This document shows positions 1-8,774 of a DNA stretch of 64,000 nt, piece after piece. How positions within the stretch are numbered: position 1 is the first letter of the stretch; every line of letters begins with the position of its first letter. The stretch lies in assembly GCF_042680125.1 (NCBI RefSeq), contig NZ_JBHTNY010000013.1, one strand, 5' to 3'. The translations under genes were made by a program, and so were the position numbers. The notes below the pieces were generated by a model. The model saw nothing but the letters and a program-made list of their open reading frames with translations. It searched no databases and was not told the origin of the DNA. The DNA is from Robinsoniella peoriensis. GTDB taxonomy: Bacteria; Bacillota; Clostridia; Lachnospirales; Lachnospiraceae.

Positions 1-77
1 CTCGCTAATGGTGGCTCGCTACGCCTTGCCATGCGGGTGTTCCACCCGCTAAACTATCCGCCCTTTCCTGGGCGCAC
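1..77 (-). repeat. GC-rich double-hairpin element (possible copy E)
   Basis: Directly after the permease stop, read on the minus strand, are two stem-loops. The first is CGCCC / GGGCG (59-63 with 70-74). After a 9-base linker comes GCGGGTG / CACCCGC (33-39 with 43-49), a perfect 7-bp stem with a 3-base loop. The layout matches the intergenic double-hairpin family at 19875, 24721, 57495 and 63050, but the primary sequence is different and GC-rich, so membership is inferred. A TAGCGAG direct repeat follows at the window edge. There is no T-run, so a simple terminator is less likely. Confidence 0.45.
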
Positions 78-974
78 TTATCCCTTAACTGACCCAACCA
101 TAACTCCGCTGTCAAAATATTTTTGAAAAAACGGGTACATGATTAACAATGGTAAACTGGAAACTACGATCGTAGAATATTTTAACAGTTCCGCTATTTT
201 TGACATTTCTGCTGTACTCTGAATATCTGCTATCATACCCGGCTGAGGCGTATTCTGAATTAATATAGAACGCAATACAAGCTGCAGCGGCTGCATATCA
301 GCATCATTTAAATAAATCATTGCGTCAAAATAGCTATTCCACATTCCTACAAACTGCCATAGTGCCAATACTGCAATAATCGGCTTGCAAACCGGTAATA
401 AAATAGCAAAAAAATGTTTCAATTCACTTGCTCCATCCACTGCCGATGCTTCTCTAAGCTCAAGAGGCACAGACTGATAATAGGTTCTTGCCAAAATCAT
501 ATTCCAAACACTAAAAGCACCCGGTAACAGAATAGCCCATACGGTATCGATCATATGCAATTGATTAATCAATAAATATGTAGGTATTAATCCCCCTCCA
601 AAAAACATAGTTATAATAAAAATGGTATTAAACAACTTTTTTCCTACAAAATCTTTTTTTGACATGGGATAAGCCGCCAAAAGTGTTACAAAAACGGATA
701 TTATGGTAAATGCTGCCGCATAGAAAATCGAATTTGCAAACCCTCTCCATATCATTTCATTTTTTAGGACTCTAGCATATGCATCTGTAGTCCATTTAGA
801 AACATCCAATGTAATTCCCTGATTATTCAGCACATTTGGATCCATAAAGGAAGCAGCTGCAATATAAATAAGAGGTACTACAATTGCCAGTACAAAGAGT
901 CCCAGCATGATATATCCTGTCAGCAACAAAATTTTATCGGTCGTTCCTAATTTTAAAAATTTTTGCTGTTTCAT
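78..974 (-). CDS. Carbohydrate ABC transporter permease, LplC/YtcP family
   Basis: A 298-residue inner-membrane permease of the CUT1 type, one half of a channel importing oligosaccharides. About six hydrophobic segments are visible. The cytoplasmic EAA loop that docks the ATPase reads EASAVDGASELKHFFAILLP near residue 175, and the C-terminus YPFFQKYFDSGVMVGSVKG is the usual ending of this family. It starts 14 bases downstream of the LplB-type partner (989-1924) and is in the same operon. The lipoprotein binding protein is not seen and is probably beyond the left edge. No ATPase is nearby; such systems usually borrow a shared MsmX-type ATPase (family knowledge). The substrate is unknown. Confidence 0.93.
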   Translation of the reverse strand: MKQQKFLKLGTTDKILLLTGYIMLGLFVLAIVVPLIYIAAASFMDPNVLNNQGITLDVSKWTTDAYARVLKNEMIWRGFANSIFYAAAFTIISVFVTLLAAYPMSKKDFVGKKLFNTIFIITMFFGGGLIPTYLLINQLHMIDTVWAILLPGAFSVWNMILARTYYQSVPLELREASAVDGASELKHFFAILLPVCKPIIAVLALWQFVGMWNSYFDAMIYLNDADMQPLQLVLRSILIQNTPQPGMIADIQSTAEMSKIAELLKYSTIVVSSLPLLIMYPFFQKYFDSGVMVGSVKG

Positions 975-988
975 TTTTATCCCCCTCT

Positions 989-1924
989 CTACAGACCTTG
1001 GCCGTCGTTTAATTTTGCAACAATCTTGTTAACTGCCAGAAGGAGAATTATGTTAATTGCAGAATTAAATAACCCTACGGCAGTTGAAAACCCATAATCT
1101 CCATTCAAAAGACCCATACGGTAAACATAAGTCGCCAAAATTTCTGAAGCTGGGAGATTCAAATCTGTTTGCAAAGCATATGCCTTTTCAAATCCGATAC
1201 TCATGATATTCCCCGCCTGTAAAATAAACTGAATCACAATGATAGATTTAATTGCAGGAATATCTACAAAACGGATTTGTTGAAAAATATTCGCCCCGTC
1301 AATAATAGATGCTTCTGTTAATTCTTTACTGGCATTAGCAAGAGCAGCTGTATACATAATAGAGGCCCATCCGGCTCCCTGCCAAATTCCACTGGCGATG
1401 TAAATTGTTCGAAACGCTGACGGCATTGTCATCCAATTTGACTCTGTTCCTAAAATCTGATTGATTGGGCCCACCGGTGATAAAAAGAGTCTCACCATAC
1501 CACAAAGAACTATTATAGATATAAAATTCGGTGCATAAATCATTAACTGAATTTTTTTCTTCATCCCTGCCCTTTGTATTCTATTTAATAACAATGCTAA
1601 AATAATTGGTATTGGAAATCCCCAAAGTAAACCATAAGCACTTAGCTTTAGTGTATTTAATAAATACTTCATGAAGTCCGGTGAAGAAAGAAACCTTTCA
1701 AAGTATTTAAACCCTACCCAATCACTCCCAAAAATACCTTGTATTGCATTATAATCTTTAAATGCAATTAGCACACCTCCCATTGGAATGTATTTGAAAA
1801 TAATCGTCAATAACAATGCCGGCATTAAAAAAATAATATATAATTGCCAGTTTTTCTTTATGTATAACAATTTTTTACTGATATTTCCCCTAAATCCCAC
1901 CTGCTTTTTAACCTTATTTTTCAC
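989..1924 (-). CDS. Carbohydrate ABC transporter permease, LplB family
   Basis: A partner permease with six predicted membrane segments. It has the family signature YIPMGGVLIAFKDY near the first periplasmic loop and an EAA loop EASIIDGANIFQQIRF. I place the start at the second GTG (1924) because GGAG lies 8 bases before it. The first GTG (1930) directly abuts the ribosome site and would add two residues. It is the first gene of an operon with the LplC-type gene 14 bases downstream. A consensus promoter lies at 2042-2070, and the divergent LacI regulator at 2274 is the probable controller. LplB/LplC pairs import plant or host oligosaccharides; the exact sugar cannot be read from the sequence. 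Confidence 0.92.
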   Translation of the reverse strand: MKNKVKKQVGFRGNISKKLLYIKKNWQLYIIFLMPALLLTIIFKYIPMGGVLIAFKDYNAIQGIFGSDWVGFKYFERFLSSPDFMKYLLNTLKLSAYGLLWGFPIPIILALLLNRIQRAGMKKKIQLMIYAPNFISIIVLCGMVRLFLSPVGPINQILGTESNWMTMPSAFRTIYIASGIWQGAGWASIMYTAALANASKELTEASIIDGANIFQQIRFVDIPAIKSIIVIQFILQAGNIMSIGFEKAYALQTDLNLPASEILATYVYRMGLLNGDYGFSTAVGLFNSAINIILLLAVNKIVAKLNDGQGL

Positions 1925-1948
1925 AATCACCTCTCCTTTTCAATATTT

Positions 1949-2218
1949 TTTACATTTGCACCATATTGCTTAGTTTTCAATTTTATACTTTTAGATATAC
2001 ATTCCCGGGTTTTTGTGCATATCGAAATACTTGTTATATGCATAATATCAATTATTATACATTTTGTCAATATTTTTGTAATATTTTTTTATATTTATTT
2101 TTCATATGCACTATGATTTTATTTTTAATTTTTACATTTGCACTCATTATTGTTTTTTTAACACAGTATTTATAGAGTAAATTATTCAAATATACAAATC
2201 AGGCTTTACATTTGACAC
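1949..2218. promoter_or_regulatory. Three direct repeats, candidate LacI operators
   Basis: The divergent control region between the permease operon and the LacI gene contains TTTACATTTGCAC at 1949-1961 and at 2131-2143, and the variant TTTACATTTGACAC at 2205-2218. The third overlaps the -35 box of the LacI gene, the first lies in the permease leader and the second lies upstream of the permease promoter. That placement suits looping repression and autoregulation by the LacI protein. Binding is inferred. The rest of this region is AT-rich with no gene. Confidence 0.5.
2042..2070 (-). promoter_or_regulatory. Sigma-A promoter of the LplB/LplC operon
   Basis: On the minus strand TTGACA (2070-2065), a 17-base spacer and TATTAT (2047-2042) form a near-consensus vegetative promoter about 120 bases upstream of the LplB start. 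The long leader holds one of the TTTACATTTGCAC repeats. Confidence 0.7.
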
Positions 2219-2240
2219 ATTCTTTCTCCTGCTGTATATT
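2212..2240 (+). promoter_or_regulatory. Sigma-A promoter of the LacI regulator gene
   Basis: TTGACA (2212-2217), exactly 17 bases, then TATATT (2235-2240). It lies 34 bases upstream of the TTG start, with AGGAGG at 2261-2266. The -35 box is inside a candidate operator repeat, suggesting autoregulation. Confidence 0.75.
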
Positions 2241-2273
2241 ATCAATAGAAGATAAGTCATAGGAGGAATCACT

Positions 2274-3311
2274 TTGAATAAGAAAGTTACAGTACAGGAC
2301 ATAGCAGATGCTTTAGGTATATCACGTAACACGGTATCAAAAGCCTTGAATAATACAGGAGTTTTAGCAGAATCCACGAAAGAAAAGATATTACAAAAAG
2401 CAATGGAGATGGGGTATAAACATTTCGCCTATATGTCTCCTTTTATATCAAAACCCAAACTTGAAAACCGTGAAATCGCACTTATCACACAATCTATGCC
2501 CAATAGTTCTCATTTTGGTTCTTTACTTTTGAACACTTTTCAAGAGAAAATAAGTACACAGGGATATCGCCTTTCTATATACCTGGTCCGGCAATCGGAA
2601 TTAGAAAATAAACAACTGCCTGCAGGATTTCAACATGAACATACAGACGGCATCATCTGCATTGAGTTATTTGACCGTAATTATACCAGAATGCTTTGTG
2701 ATCTTAATATTCCTCTACTTTTAGTAGATACTTCGGCAGACGCAGATGTCTCAAAAATCGATGCCGATATACTCCTAATGGAAAATCAGGACAGTATCCG
2801 TCAAATGACATCCCGCTTCATCCGTAATTCTAAAAACAAGCTGGCATTTGCAGGGGATGTCTACAACTGCCACTCATTTTTTGAACGATACCAGGGTTTC
2901 TTAAATGCTTTGGCAAATAATCATCTGACTGAATTCACAGATGTTTTTTTAACTAGTAAACCCTTTGTTGAGCATCATATCTTAATTCAATTATTACAAA
3001 ATCTTCATTCTCTTCCTGATGTATTTATTTGTGCAAACGATTTTGTTGCGCTTGATTTGATAAAAGCTTTTAAGAAACTTAATATTTGCGTACCTGATAA
3101 TGTTTTGATCTGCGGTTTTGACAACTCTGCTGAATCACGCATTATTGAGCCTCATCTGACAACGGTACATATTCCAAGTGCTTCTATGGGATATACCGCC
3201 GCAGAATTACTGTTATCCAGAATTAATATGCCTGATATTCCGTATCGTCTGCTACATGTTCGAACAGATATTATATACAGAGCCTCTACAGGGAACCTGA
3301 ATAAGGTGTGA
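2274..3311 (+). CDS. LacI/GalR-family transcriptional regulator
   Basis: 345 residues. The N-terminal helix-turn-helix VTVQDIADALGISRNTVSKA (residues 5-24) is the classic LacI DNA-binding motif with hinge helix. From about residue 65 onward there is a periplasmic-binding-like sensor fold, with typical pieces such as DGIICIELF, a domain that would bind a sugar effector, and the family ending TTVHIPSASMGYTAAELLLSRI. It starts at TTG (2274) with AGGAGG 7 bases before. It is divergent from the LplB/LplC permeases and probably represses them and itself. The WYL regulator follows after 3 bases and is likely cotranscribed. Confidence 0.93.
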   Translation: MNKKVTVQDIADALGISRNTVSKALNNTGVLAESTKEKILQKAMEMGYKHFAYMSPFISKPKLENREIALITQSMPNSSHFGSLLLNTFQEKISTQGYRLSIYLVRQSELENKQLPAGFQHEHTDGIICIELFDRNYTRMLCDLNIPLLLVDTSADADVSKIDADILLMENQDSIRQMTSRFIRNSKNKLAFAGDVYNCHSFFERYQGFLNALANNHLTEFTDVFLTSKPFVEHHILIQLLQNLHSLPDVFICANDFVALDLIKAFKKLNICVPDNVLICGFDNSAESRIIEPHLTTVHIPSASMGYTAAELLLSRINMPDIPYRLLHVRTDIIYRASTGNLNKV

Positions 3312-3314
3312 TGA

Positions 3315-4226
3315 ATGAAAAGTAATCGTATGTTTGGCATATTATGCATTTTATTAGAGCAGAAAAAAATCACTGCAAAGGAGCTTGCATCCTATTTTGA
3401 AGTATCTGTCCGAACCATTCACCGGGATTTGCTGGATTTATCCAGTGCCGGATTTCCGGTTACCGCTCAGCAGGGAATCGGAGGCGGAATTTCGCTGATG
3501 CCGGATTTTTGCTATAGTAAATCAGCTCTTAATAGAGATGACATGGACTTCCTTATTGCCGCCATTCAGGGGCTGGCAAGTATCGACGATCAGGTAAAAA
3601 TCAAAACCCTTCTGGCAAAACTGCGTTTCAGCAATGAGGATCATTTATTGTTGGAAAATGATGTGATTATTGATTTTACTTCCTGGAATCAAAAAAGCAC
3701 GTTGACTCACAGTATCAAAAAAATCAGATCTGCGATTGCCGGTCACCAGCTTTTAGAAATGTGCTATTATAGCGGAAGCGGTTATTCCCGTAGAACAGTG
3801 GAACCCTATAAATTAATTTTCAAAGAAGAAAACTGGTATCTTTTTGCTTATTGTACCTTCAGGGAAGATTTTCGTATATTTAAGGTCAACCGTATCACTG
3901 ATTTAAAAATCCGGGAAACCACTTTTGTAGAACGGAAAAATTATAAAATTCCTTCTTTGAACAGTCAATTTGCAAATAACAGCGGTGTTCAGGTCTCCAT
4001 AAGAATGGATCAATCCTTTGAATTTCTGGCAATTGATCTTTTTGGTTTTGAAAATATAAATACAATAGATAACAATTTATTTATTACATTCTCAACCGAG
4101 AATCCCCAATGGGTGATCAGTACCATCGCCAGTTTGGGAAATAAGGCTGAAATACTTGAACCGGACAGCCTGAGGAAGGAAATGAAGCAATTTCTAAATC
4201 AGGCGAAGAATTTATATGAAATATGA
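3315..4226 (+). CDS. YafY-type HTH plus WYL-domain regulator
   Basis: 303 residues. Residues 8-60 form a DeoR/HTH_11-like winged helix (KKITAKELASYFEVSVRTIH, then RDLLDLSSAGFPV) followed by the GIGGGISL wing typical of YafY proteins. A WYL domain follows near residue 140 (MCYYSGSGYSRRTVEPYKLI then NWYLFAYC), and a WCX-like C-terminal part from about 225. WYL proteins are ligand-responsive regulators in the cytoplasm; the ligand is unknown. The ATG at 3315 is preceded by AAGGTG overlapping the end of the LacI gene. The stop overlaps an ATGA with the next reading frame. The pair regulator plus toroid protein probably forms a unit. Confidence 0.9.
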   Translation: MKSNRMFGILCILLEQKKITAKELASYFEVSVRTIHRDLLDLSSAGFPVTAQQGIGGGISLMPDFCYSKSALNRDDMDFLIAAIQGLASIDDQVKIKTLLAKLRFSNEDHLLLENDVIIDFTSWNQKSTLTHSIKKIRSAIAGHQLLEMCYYSGSGYSRRTVEPYKLIFKEENWYLFAYCTFREDFRIFKVNRITDLKIRETTFVERKNYKIPSLNSQFANNSGVQVSIRMDQSFEFLAIDLFGFENINTIDNNLFITFSTENPQWVISTIASLGNKAEILEPDSLRKEMKQFLNQAKNLYEI

Positions 4227-4300
4227 CAGACTGTTGTCTTATTTATGCTTTATACTCTGATTTAGGAATAAAAACAGATAAGAAACGGAAGGTGCTGGAA

Positions 4301-5158
4301 ATGACTGTAGAAAAAAAGATTATAGAAAAACAATATTTTTCTGATATTGAGGCAATATTATCCCACAAACAGGATAATGGTGCAGATTATTGGGCTACAC
4401 CTGATAAGAATCTGATTAAAGGTTCTCCATTTTCAACTTTGGAAAGTGTACTTTATCTATTGGATTTAGGTTTGAATCCGGATGATCCTGTTTTAAAGGC
4501 ATGTGCAGAACTGATATTCAGTGTCTGGAGGGAAGACGGACGTCTGAAGTTAACCCCAAAGAGCGCGATCTATCCGTGTCATACAACCCATGCTGCCAGT
4601 ATACTCTGCCGCATGGGATATTCTTCTGATGAAAGAGTTAAAAAGACATTACAGCATCTGCTGGATACACAGTACCACGATGGCGGATGGCGCTGTAATA
4701 AATTCAGCTTCGGCAGGGGACCGGAAACGGAATACTCAAATCCCCATCCAACTCTGAATGCCCTGGATGCTTTCCGGTACAGCAATGATTTCGGCAAAGA
4801 ACCGGCGCTTGATCAGGCTGTTGATTTCCTGCTTTCGCATTGGACAATCCGTAAGCCAATTGGTCCATGCCACTACGGAATCGGCAAGTTATTTATGCAG
4901 GTGGAGTATCCGTTTCGCAGCTATAACCTCTTTTTTTATGTCTATGTCCTATCATTTTATGAACGTGCGAGAAAAGACAGCCGCTTCCTGGATGCATTTC
5001 ATGCACTGGAATCCAGAATGTCGGACGGACAGATTGTAGTGCAGCGTATCAACCGGAAACTGTCCGGGCTTACGTTCTGCAGACAGGGAGAACCCAGTGC
5101 ATTGGCAACATTGCGGTATCAGGAAATTCTGAAGAATGTGGAACCAAACACGCTCTAA
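4301..5158 (+). CDS. Prenyltransferase/squalene-cyclase-like toroid protein, function unknown
   Basis: 285 residues from the ATG at 4301, chosen because GGAAGGTG sits 6 bases upstream. The frame stays open back to 4223 (ATGA overlap with the WYL gene), so a 311-residue form is possible. It contains helical repeats of alpha/alpha-toroid type: LLDTQYHDGGWRCNKFSFGR, then NPHPTLNALDAFRYS and AVDFLLSHW. The DGGW pieces recall squalene-hopene cyclase and prenyltransferase beta-subunit repeats. There are no signal peptide or membrane segments and no DXDD cyclase motif, so a cyclase activity is not supported. In Firmicutes such proteins commonly sit beside WYL regulators (general impression). The substrate is unknown. 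Confidence 0.75.
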   Translation: MTVEKKIIEKQYFSDIEAILSHKQDNGADYWATPDKNLIKGSPFSTLESVLYLLDLGLNPDDPVLKACAELIFSVWREDGRLKLTPKSAIYPCHTTHAASILCRMGYSSDERVKKTLQHLLDTQYHDGGWRCNKFSFGRGPETEYSNPHPTLNALDAFRYSNDFGKEPALDQAVDFLLSHWTIRKPIGPCHYGIGKLFMQVEYPFRSYNLFFYVYVLSFYERARKDSRFLDAFHALESRMSDGQIVVQRINRKLSGLTFCRQGEPSALATLRYQEILKNVEPNTL

Positions 5159-5198
5159 AACGAACAATTTCATCTTAAATTGGGGTTTAGCTGAGTAA

Positions 5199-5297
5199 CC
5201 TGACAATCGTTTGATTACCTATAATGGACTTGGACATGCAGCCTACGAAGAAGCCAAAGACTTTTATACGCAAGTGAACGATTTTCTATTGAATTGA
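5199..5297 (+). pseudogene. C-terminal remnant of an alpha/beta hydrolase
   Basis: A short open stretch ending at TGA 5295-5297 encodes NGLGHAAYEEAKDFYTQVND and then FLLN. GHAAYEEA followed by an F-x-FL ending is the usual C-terminus (catalytic His) of alpha/beta-fold hydrolases. It has no start codon or body, and upstream is a stop. It is probably debris from a deleted gene. Confidence 0.4.
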
Positions 5298-5372
5298 TTT
5301 TGACGACCTTGGGGCTTACAATGAGCAAGTACACCAATTAGTTAGCACTGCAGTGGTTTAAACAGACAAAAG

Positions 5373-5403
5373 GATGGCAACGGAATATGCTTCCGCTGCC
5401 ATC
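5373..5403. terminator. Bidirectional hairpin between convergent genes
   Basis: GATGGCAACGGAA (5373-5385) pairs with TTCCGCTGCCATC (5391-5403) with one mismatch and a 5-base loop. It lies between the converging toroid and GH106-like genes. The T-rich flank on the plus side is weak. Confidence 0.6.
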
Positions 5404-5456
5404 ATCATTTGGAGACAGTCCATTTTTCGGCTGAAATTCAGTTAATCGGTATTACC

Positions 5457-8400
5457 TTAACAGATTTGAAAAACACGGATTCCTTCCTGCATTCCATAAG
5501 GAATCAAATCATATTTATCTGCCCCGGGTCTTCCAAACCGTGGTGACTGCCTCCACATCTCCGGCCATGCCGACCTGCGCGGCTGATCTGCGCAGTGGTG
5601 GGGTCCCAGAAGATTCTTGAAGCCGCCGCAGACCCGGACTTTTATTTCGTTATTTCCGGGAACGCAGTATTCTGTAATGTCAAAGAGATAATTTCCATTT
5701 ACTCCAACCAATCCCGTTTCTATCCCGTTTACAAATAAGGAAGCACAGGTGGTCTCCATCTGCGGAACGGATACTATCACTTTCCCCGCTTTTTCTTTTG
5801 AAAATGTATAGCTGTACAGCACGGCCCCTTCATACATAGGATATCCCTGTTCTATCCAGGTTCCGTACTGAAGTTTTTCCTTCTTCGTAATAGTCCAAAT
5901 TCCTTCTCTTGGAACTACATGGAATTCACCCCGTATATAAACAGGCTCTACTTCCAGTCTGACATCAAATCTATCGGTTTTTAAAACTACAATATTTTCG
6001 CCCTTTTTCAGCATCCCGGCAATATCAGCGACTGCAGTAAGGTCATCCAGATAATATCCTTCTCTCCATATAACAGGTTTCCCGTTTAGCATAACTTCAT
6101 ACTGCTGCCCCTGTTCTGCTGCAAGCTCCGCTATTTCCGGAACATCTTCCACGCTGAAGCGGTAAGACGCCGTAAACCCAGTACCTTCTCCAAATAGATT
6201 GCTGTCCAGATAACGTCTCTTATACTGAACCTGGTTATCCCAGGGATTATCGGGATATCCCCGATGCCGGTAGACCTCTTTGCCCGCAAACAGCGCACAC
6301 ATATCCTTATATATCCTGCCGTCCAGCTCCAGATCACAGTAATCTATAATCATGCTGTTTTTAGATTCTGCTTGGATTTTATCTAACACTACCGGAATTT
6401 CTGCTTTGTCCTGCACTGCTGGTTTTGAGAAGGTTTCCTCTGTGTAATTAATCTCTGGCTCTGACTCATCTGCACCCGGTTGGCCTACCAGGAACATTGC
6501 TGATTCATAACGGTCTAAATCCAGTGAAAAAGAAACTTTTCCATCTTTTTCCTGATAAGGATACACCTTTGCTTTGCCATCCCATAAGTCCAGGTATTTC
6601 ACCTGCCTGCCATCTAACGTTATTACATTTTTCACTTTGCCCAGACTGTGGTTCACAAAATAATAGACATTGTATTTCTCATCTAACACACGTCTCATAT
6701 GTTCCACTCCTGTCTCAAAGGGGTGCTCTGCTTCGATTCGGCTGTTTAAAAATTCACGCAGCTTTCCCGACATTTCATAAGGGGTATTTACCTTTATCCA
6801 GTTCTTATGATGGCATAATTTTTCTTCCACAACATGGTTTTCCCTGCCCTCCACGTAACCTCCCGGAATGCCAAGACTGATTACATGACCGCCTTCGTCA
6901 AGGTATTTCTCCAGCAGATCCACCGTGGTCTGAAGCATATTTTTCATTTCACCGGTTATCAGGATTACCTGATACTCCTGGTTTTTCAGCTGTATCCTGC
7001 CGGATATGGATTTTCCATGACGCTTTATAATGTCTTCATTTCCAAGATCAAAATCCCACTGATCATCGATTAATTGCTGCATGGCGGCATAATACGGACG
7101 CATATCCGGTGTCTTAGACAGATCATCCTTTACAACTAATCCTGATGGCTCCCCGTCCATAATTCTCATATATCCGGTAAGTGTGGGGTGCATCAGCAAT
7201 ACGCGCTGTTCCATATGTCCCTGGGATAAAAGTGCGCATACCCTTCCAAAATAATCATTCACACCGGTAAACTGCTCCCACCAGGGCTGTCTCCAGTCAA
7301 ATGACTGGGGATGATCCCGCTTTCTGGCTCCGATATAGGAGGTATAGGTCAGATGCTCATTGATAAAATTAACACCATTTACCATTAGCCAGTCTCCGAT
7401 TCTTTTGAAATCCGCCAGTGTGGAATCCCATCCCCCCGCACCAAACGCTTCGCAAAAACATCTTTCCTGTCCGAATTGGGTAACGGCACTTCTTAATTCC
7501 TGCATAATTAAGCCCACATGTTCATTGGGCCGCTCCAATAACTTATCATTGACCAGCATATCAATTGCAGGCCATCCCATATATTCAAAATTTGCCATAA
7601 TATTAGGTGATGTGGTACCAGCGCTCGCCCTTGGCCAATCATCTTCCATATAATGTCCGGTAAGAGCAATCCCGTGTTCCTCACACCATTTTGACAATGG
7701 CAGCACAAAATTCCGTACCCACAATTCCCGTGTTGTATCATAATAATCATGGCGTACTTCTTTATCCGTATGTACAAACCACTCTGCTTCTGCGTCCGTA
7801 AACAAAGACGGGAGGTAGTCCTCCAGATGATATCCATTTCTCTTGTAGAATTCATGGGAAAACCAATAGCTGTAAGGCAGTGCTTCACTTCCGGCAGTTC
7901 CATACACACCGCTTCCGGTTATGGCAGGCTCATCCATAAAAATTGCCGGAATCGCCTTGCCGAATTCTCCGCCAAAGTGATCATAATAAGGCTGGTATAC
8001 CTTTTCGATAAATGTATCTGTTACTTCTCTGCGCAGGAGGTCCACGTTAGCAAATCCTGCCATCCATCCGGTCGTCTCCCCTTTTACAAACCCCATGATG
8101 ATAAACCAGTCTGATGTTTCTGCCCACTTATTTCCCGGAAGCTGGGTAATGTCTTTTAATAATCTGATCTTCTCACCAATTTCCTTTCCGCCAGCTATCT
8201 TCTCGCAGGCATATACCCGGACCTGACTGATATCGTCAAACCATTTCTCTGCCTTTTCTTTTGTCTTCAGCTGATCTTTATGTACCAGCTGATAGCTGAC
8301 GGAAGTTCCCAGGCAATCCGGCAACTCTGCCGATACATGCCCCCCTCCAAATCCGGAAGGATATGAATTTTCATCATAGATATAGAGCTTCATTCCCCGC

Positions 8401-8642
8401 TTTTTTGCCGCATCCAGGGCATATCCCCATTGTTCAAACCATTCTGCGGATAAATAGGTAATTACCATTCCGGGCCTTGGATGTACGATTGCCCCTCCGA
8501 AACCATGGCTTTTTAATTCATCCAGCGCATGGTCAATCTGGCAGTCTGTCATGGTATCATTCCATACCCACAGCGGAGCCGTCCGCATAATTGCACTTGG
8601 ATTTTTCAGTTCCTCCATAAATTTTTCCAGTTGAAACCCCAT
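5457..8642 (-). CDS. Large glycoside hydrolase, GH106-like
   Basis: 1061 residues from the ATG at 8642, which has GGAGG 7 bases upstream; the open frame extends 30 residues further but without a ribosome site. The N-terminal half resembles the TIM-barrel of the GH106 (alpha-L-rhamnosidase)-type family: PLWVWNDTMTD, HGFGGAIVHPRPGM, LYIYDENSYPSGFGGGHVS, IFMDEPAITGSG, CEAFGAGGWDS and NGVNFINEHLTYTS. The C-terminal third (LNGKPVIWREGYYLDD, LFVNGIETGLVGVNGNYLFD) looks like galactose-binding beta-sandwiches. There is no signal peptide, so it acts in the cytoplasm on imported oligosaccharides. It is divergent from an AraC regulator. Rhamnosidase activity is a family-level guess only. Confidence 0.78.
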   Translation of the reverse strand: MGFQLEKFMEELKNPSAIMRTAPLWVWNDTMTDCQIDHALDELKSHGFGGAIVHPRPGMVITYLSAEWFEQWGYALDAAKKRGMKLYIYDENSYPSGFGGGHVSAELPDCLGTSVSYQLVHKDQLKTKEKAEKWFDDISQVRVYACEKIAGGKEIGEKIRLLKDITQLPGNKWAETSDWFIIMGFVKGETTGWMAGFANVDLLRREVTDTFIEKVYQPYYDHFGGEFGKAIPAIFMDEPAITGSGVYGTAGSEALPYSYWFSHEFYKRNGYHLEDYLPSLFTDAEAEWFVHTDKEVRHDYYDTTRELWVRNFVLPLSKWCEEHGIALTGHYMEDDWPRASAGTTSPNIMANFEYMGWPAIDMLVNDKLLERPNEHVGLIMQELRSAVTQFGQERCFCEAFGAGGWDSTLADFKRIGDWLMVNGVNFINEHLTYTSYIGARKRDHPQSFDWRQPWWEQFTGVNDYFGRVCALLSQGHMEQRVLLMHPTLTGYMRIMDGEPSGLVVKDDLSKTPDMRPYYAAMQQLIDDQWDFDLGNEDIIKRHGKSISGRIQLKNQEYQVILITGEMKNMLQTTVDLLEKYLDEGGHVISLGIPGGYVEGRENHVVEEKLCHHKNWIKVNTPYEMSGKLREFLNSRIEAEHPFETGVEHMRRVLDEKYNVYYFVNHSLGKVKNVITLDGRQVKYLDLWDGKAKVYPYQEKDGKVSFSLDLDRYESAMFLVGQPGADESEPEINYTEETFSKPAVQDKAEIPVVLDKIQAESKNSMIIDYCDLELDGRIYKDMCALFAGKEVYRHRGYPDNPWDNQVQYKRRYLDSNLFGEGTGFTASYRFSVEDVPEIAELAAEQGQQYEVMLNGKPVIWREGYYLDDLTAVADIAGMLKKGENIVVLKTDRFDVRLEVEPVYIRGEFHVVPREGIWTITKKEKLQYGTWIEQGYPMYEGAVLYSYTFSKEKAGKVIVSVPQMETTCASLFVNGIETGLVGVNGNYLFDITEYCVPGNNEIKVRVCGGFKNLLGPHHCADQPRRSAWPEMWRQSPRFGRPGADKYDLIPYGMQEGIRVFQIC

Positions 8643-8733
8643 AAAAATACCTCCGTTCTTATAATAGATATTGCGATTTCTCATCTTCTGCGTTATCATC
8701 ATTATATCAAGGAATAACCAGTATTCAATCATG

Positions 8734-8765
8734 ATAATTGCGGAATAATATCAAATAATTGCGGA
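8734..8765 (+). promoter_or_regulatory. 21-bp-spaced direct repeat, candidate AraC site
   Basis: ATAATTGCGGA occurs at 8734-8744 and again at 8755-8765, 21 bases (two helical turns) apart, in the divergent region between the GH106-like gene and the AraC gene. AraC-family proteins bind direct repeats at this spacing. The second copy overlaps the GGAGG of the AraC gene, suggesting autoregulation (inference). Confidence 0.4.
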
Positions 8766-8774
8766 GGTATGCAT

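Noticed and set aside
6497..6880. 127-codon plus-strand frame inside the GH106-like gene
   Set aside because: Antisense shadow of a well supported coding sequence with no family resemblance.
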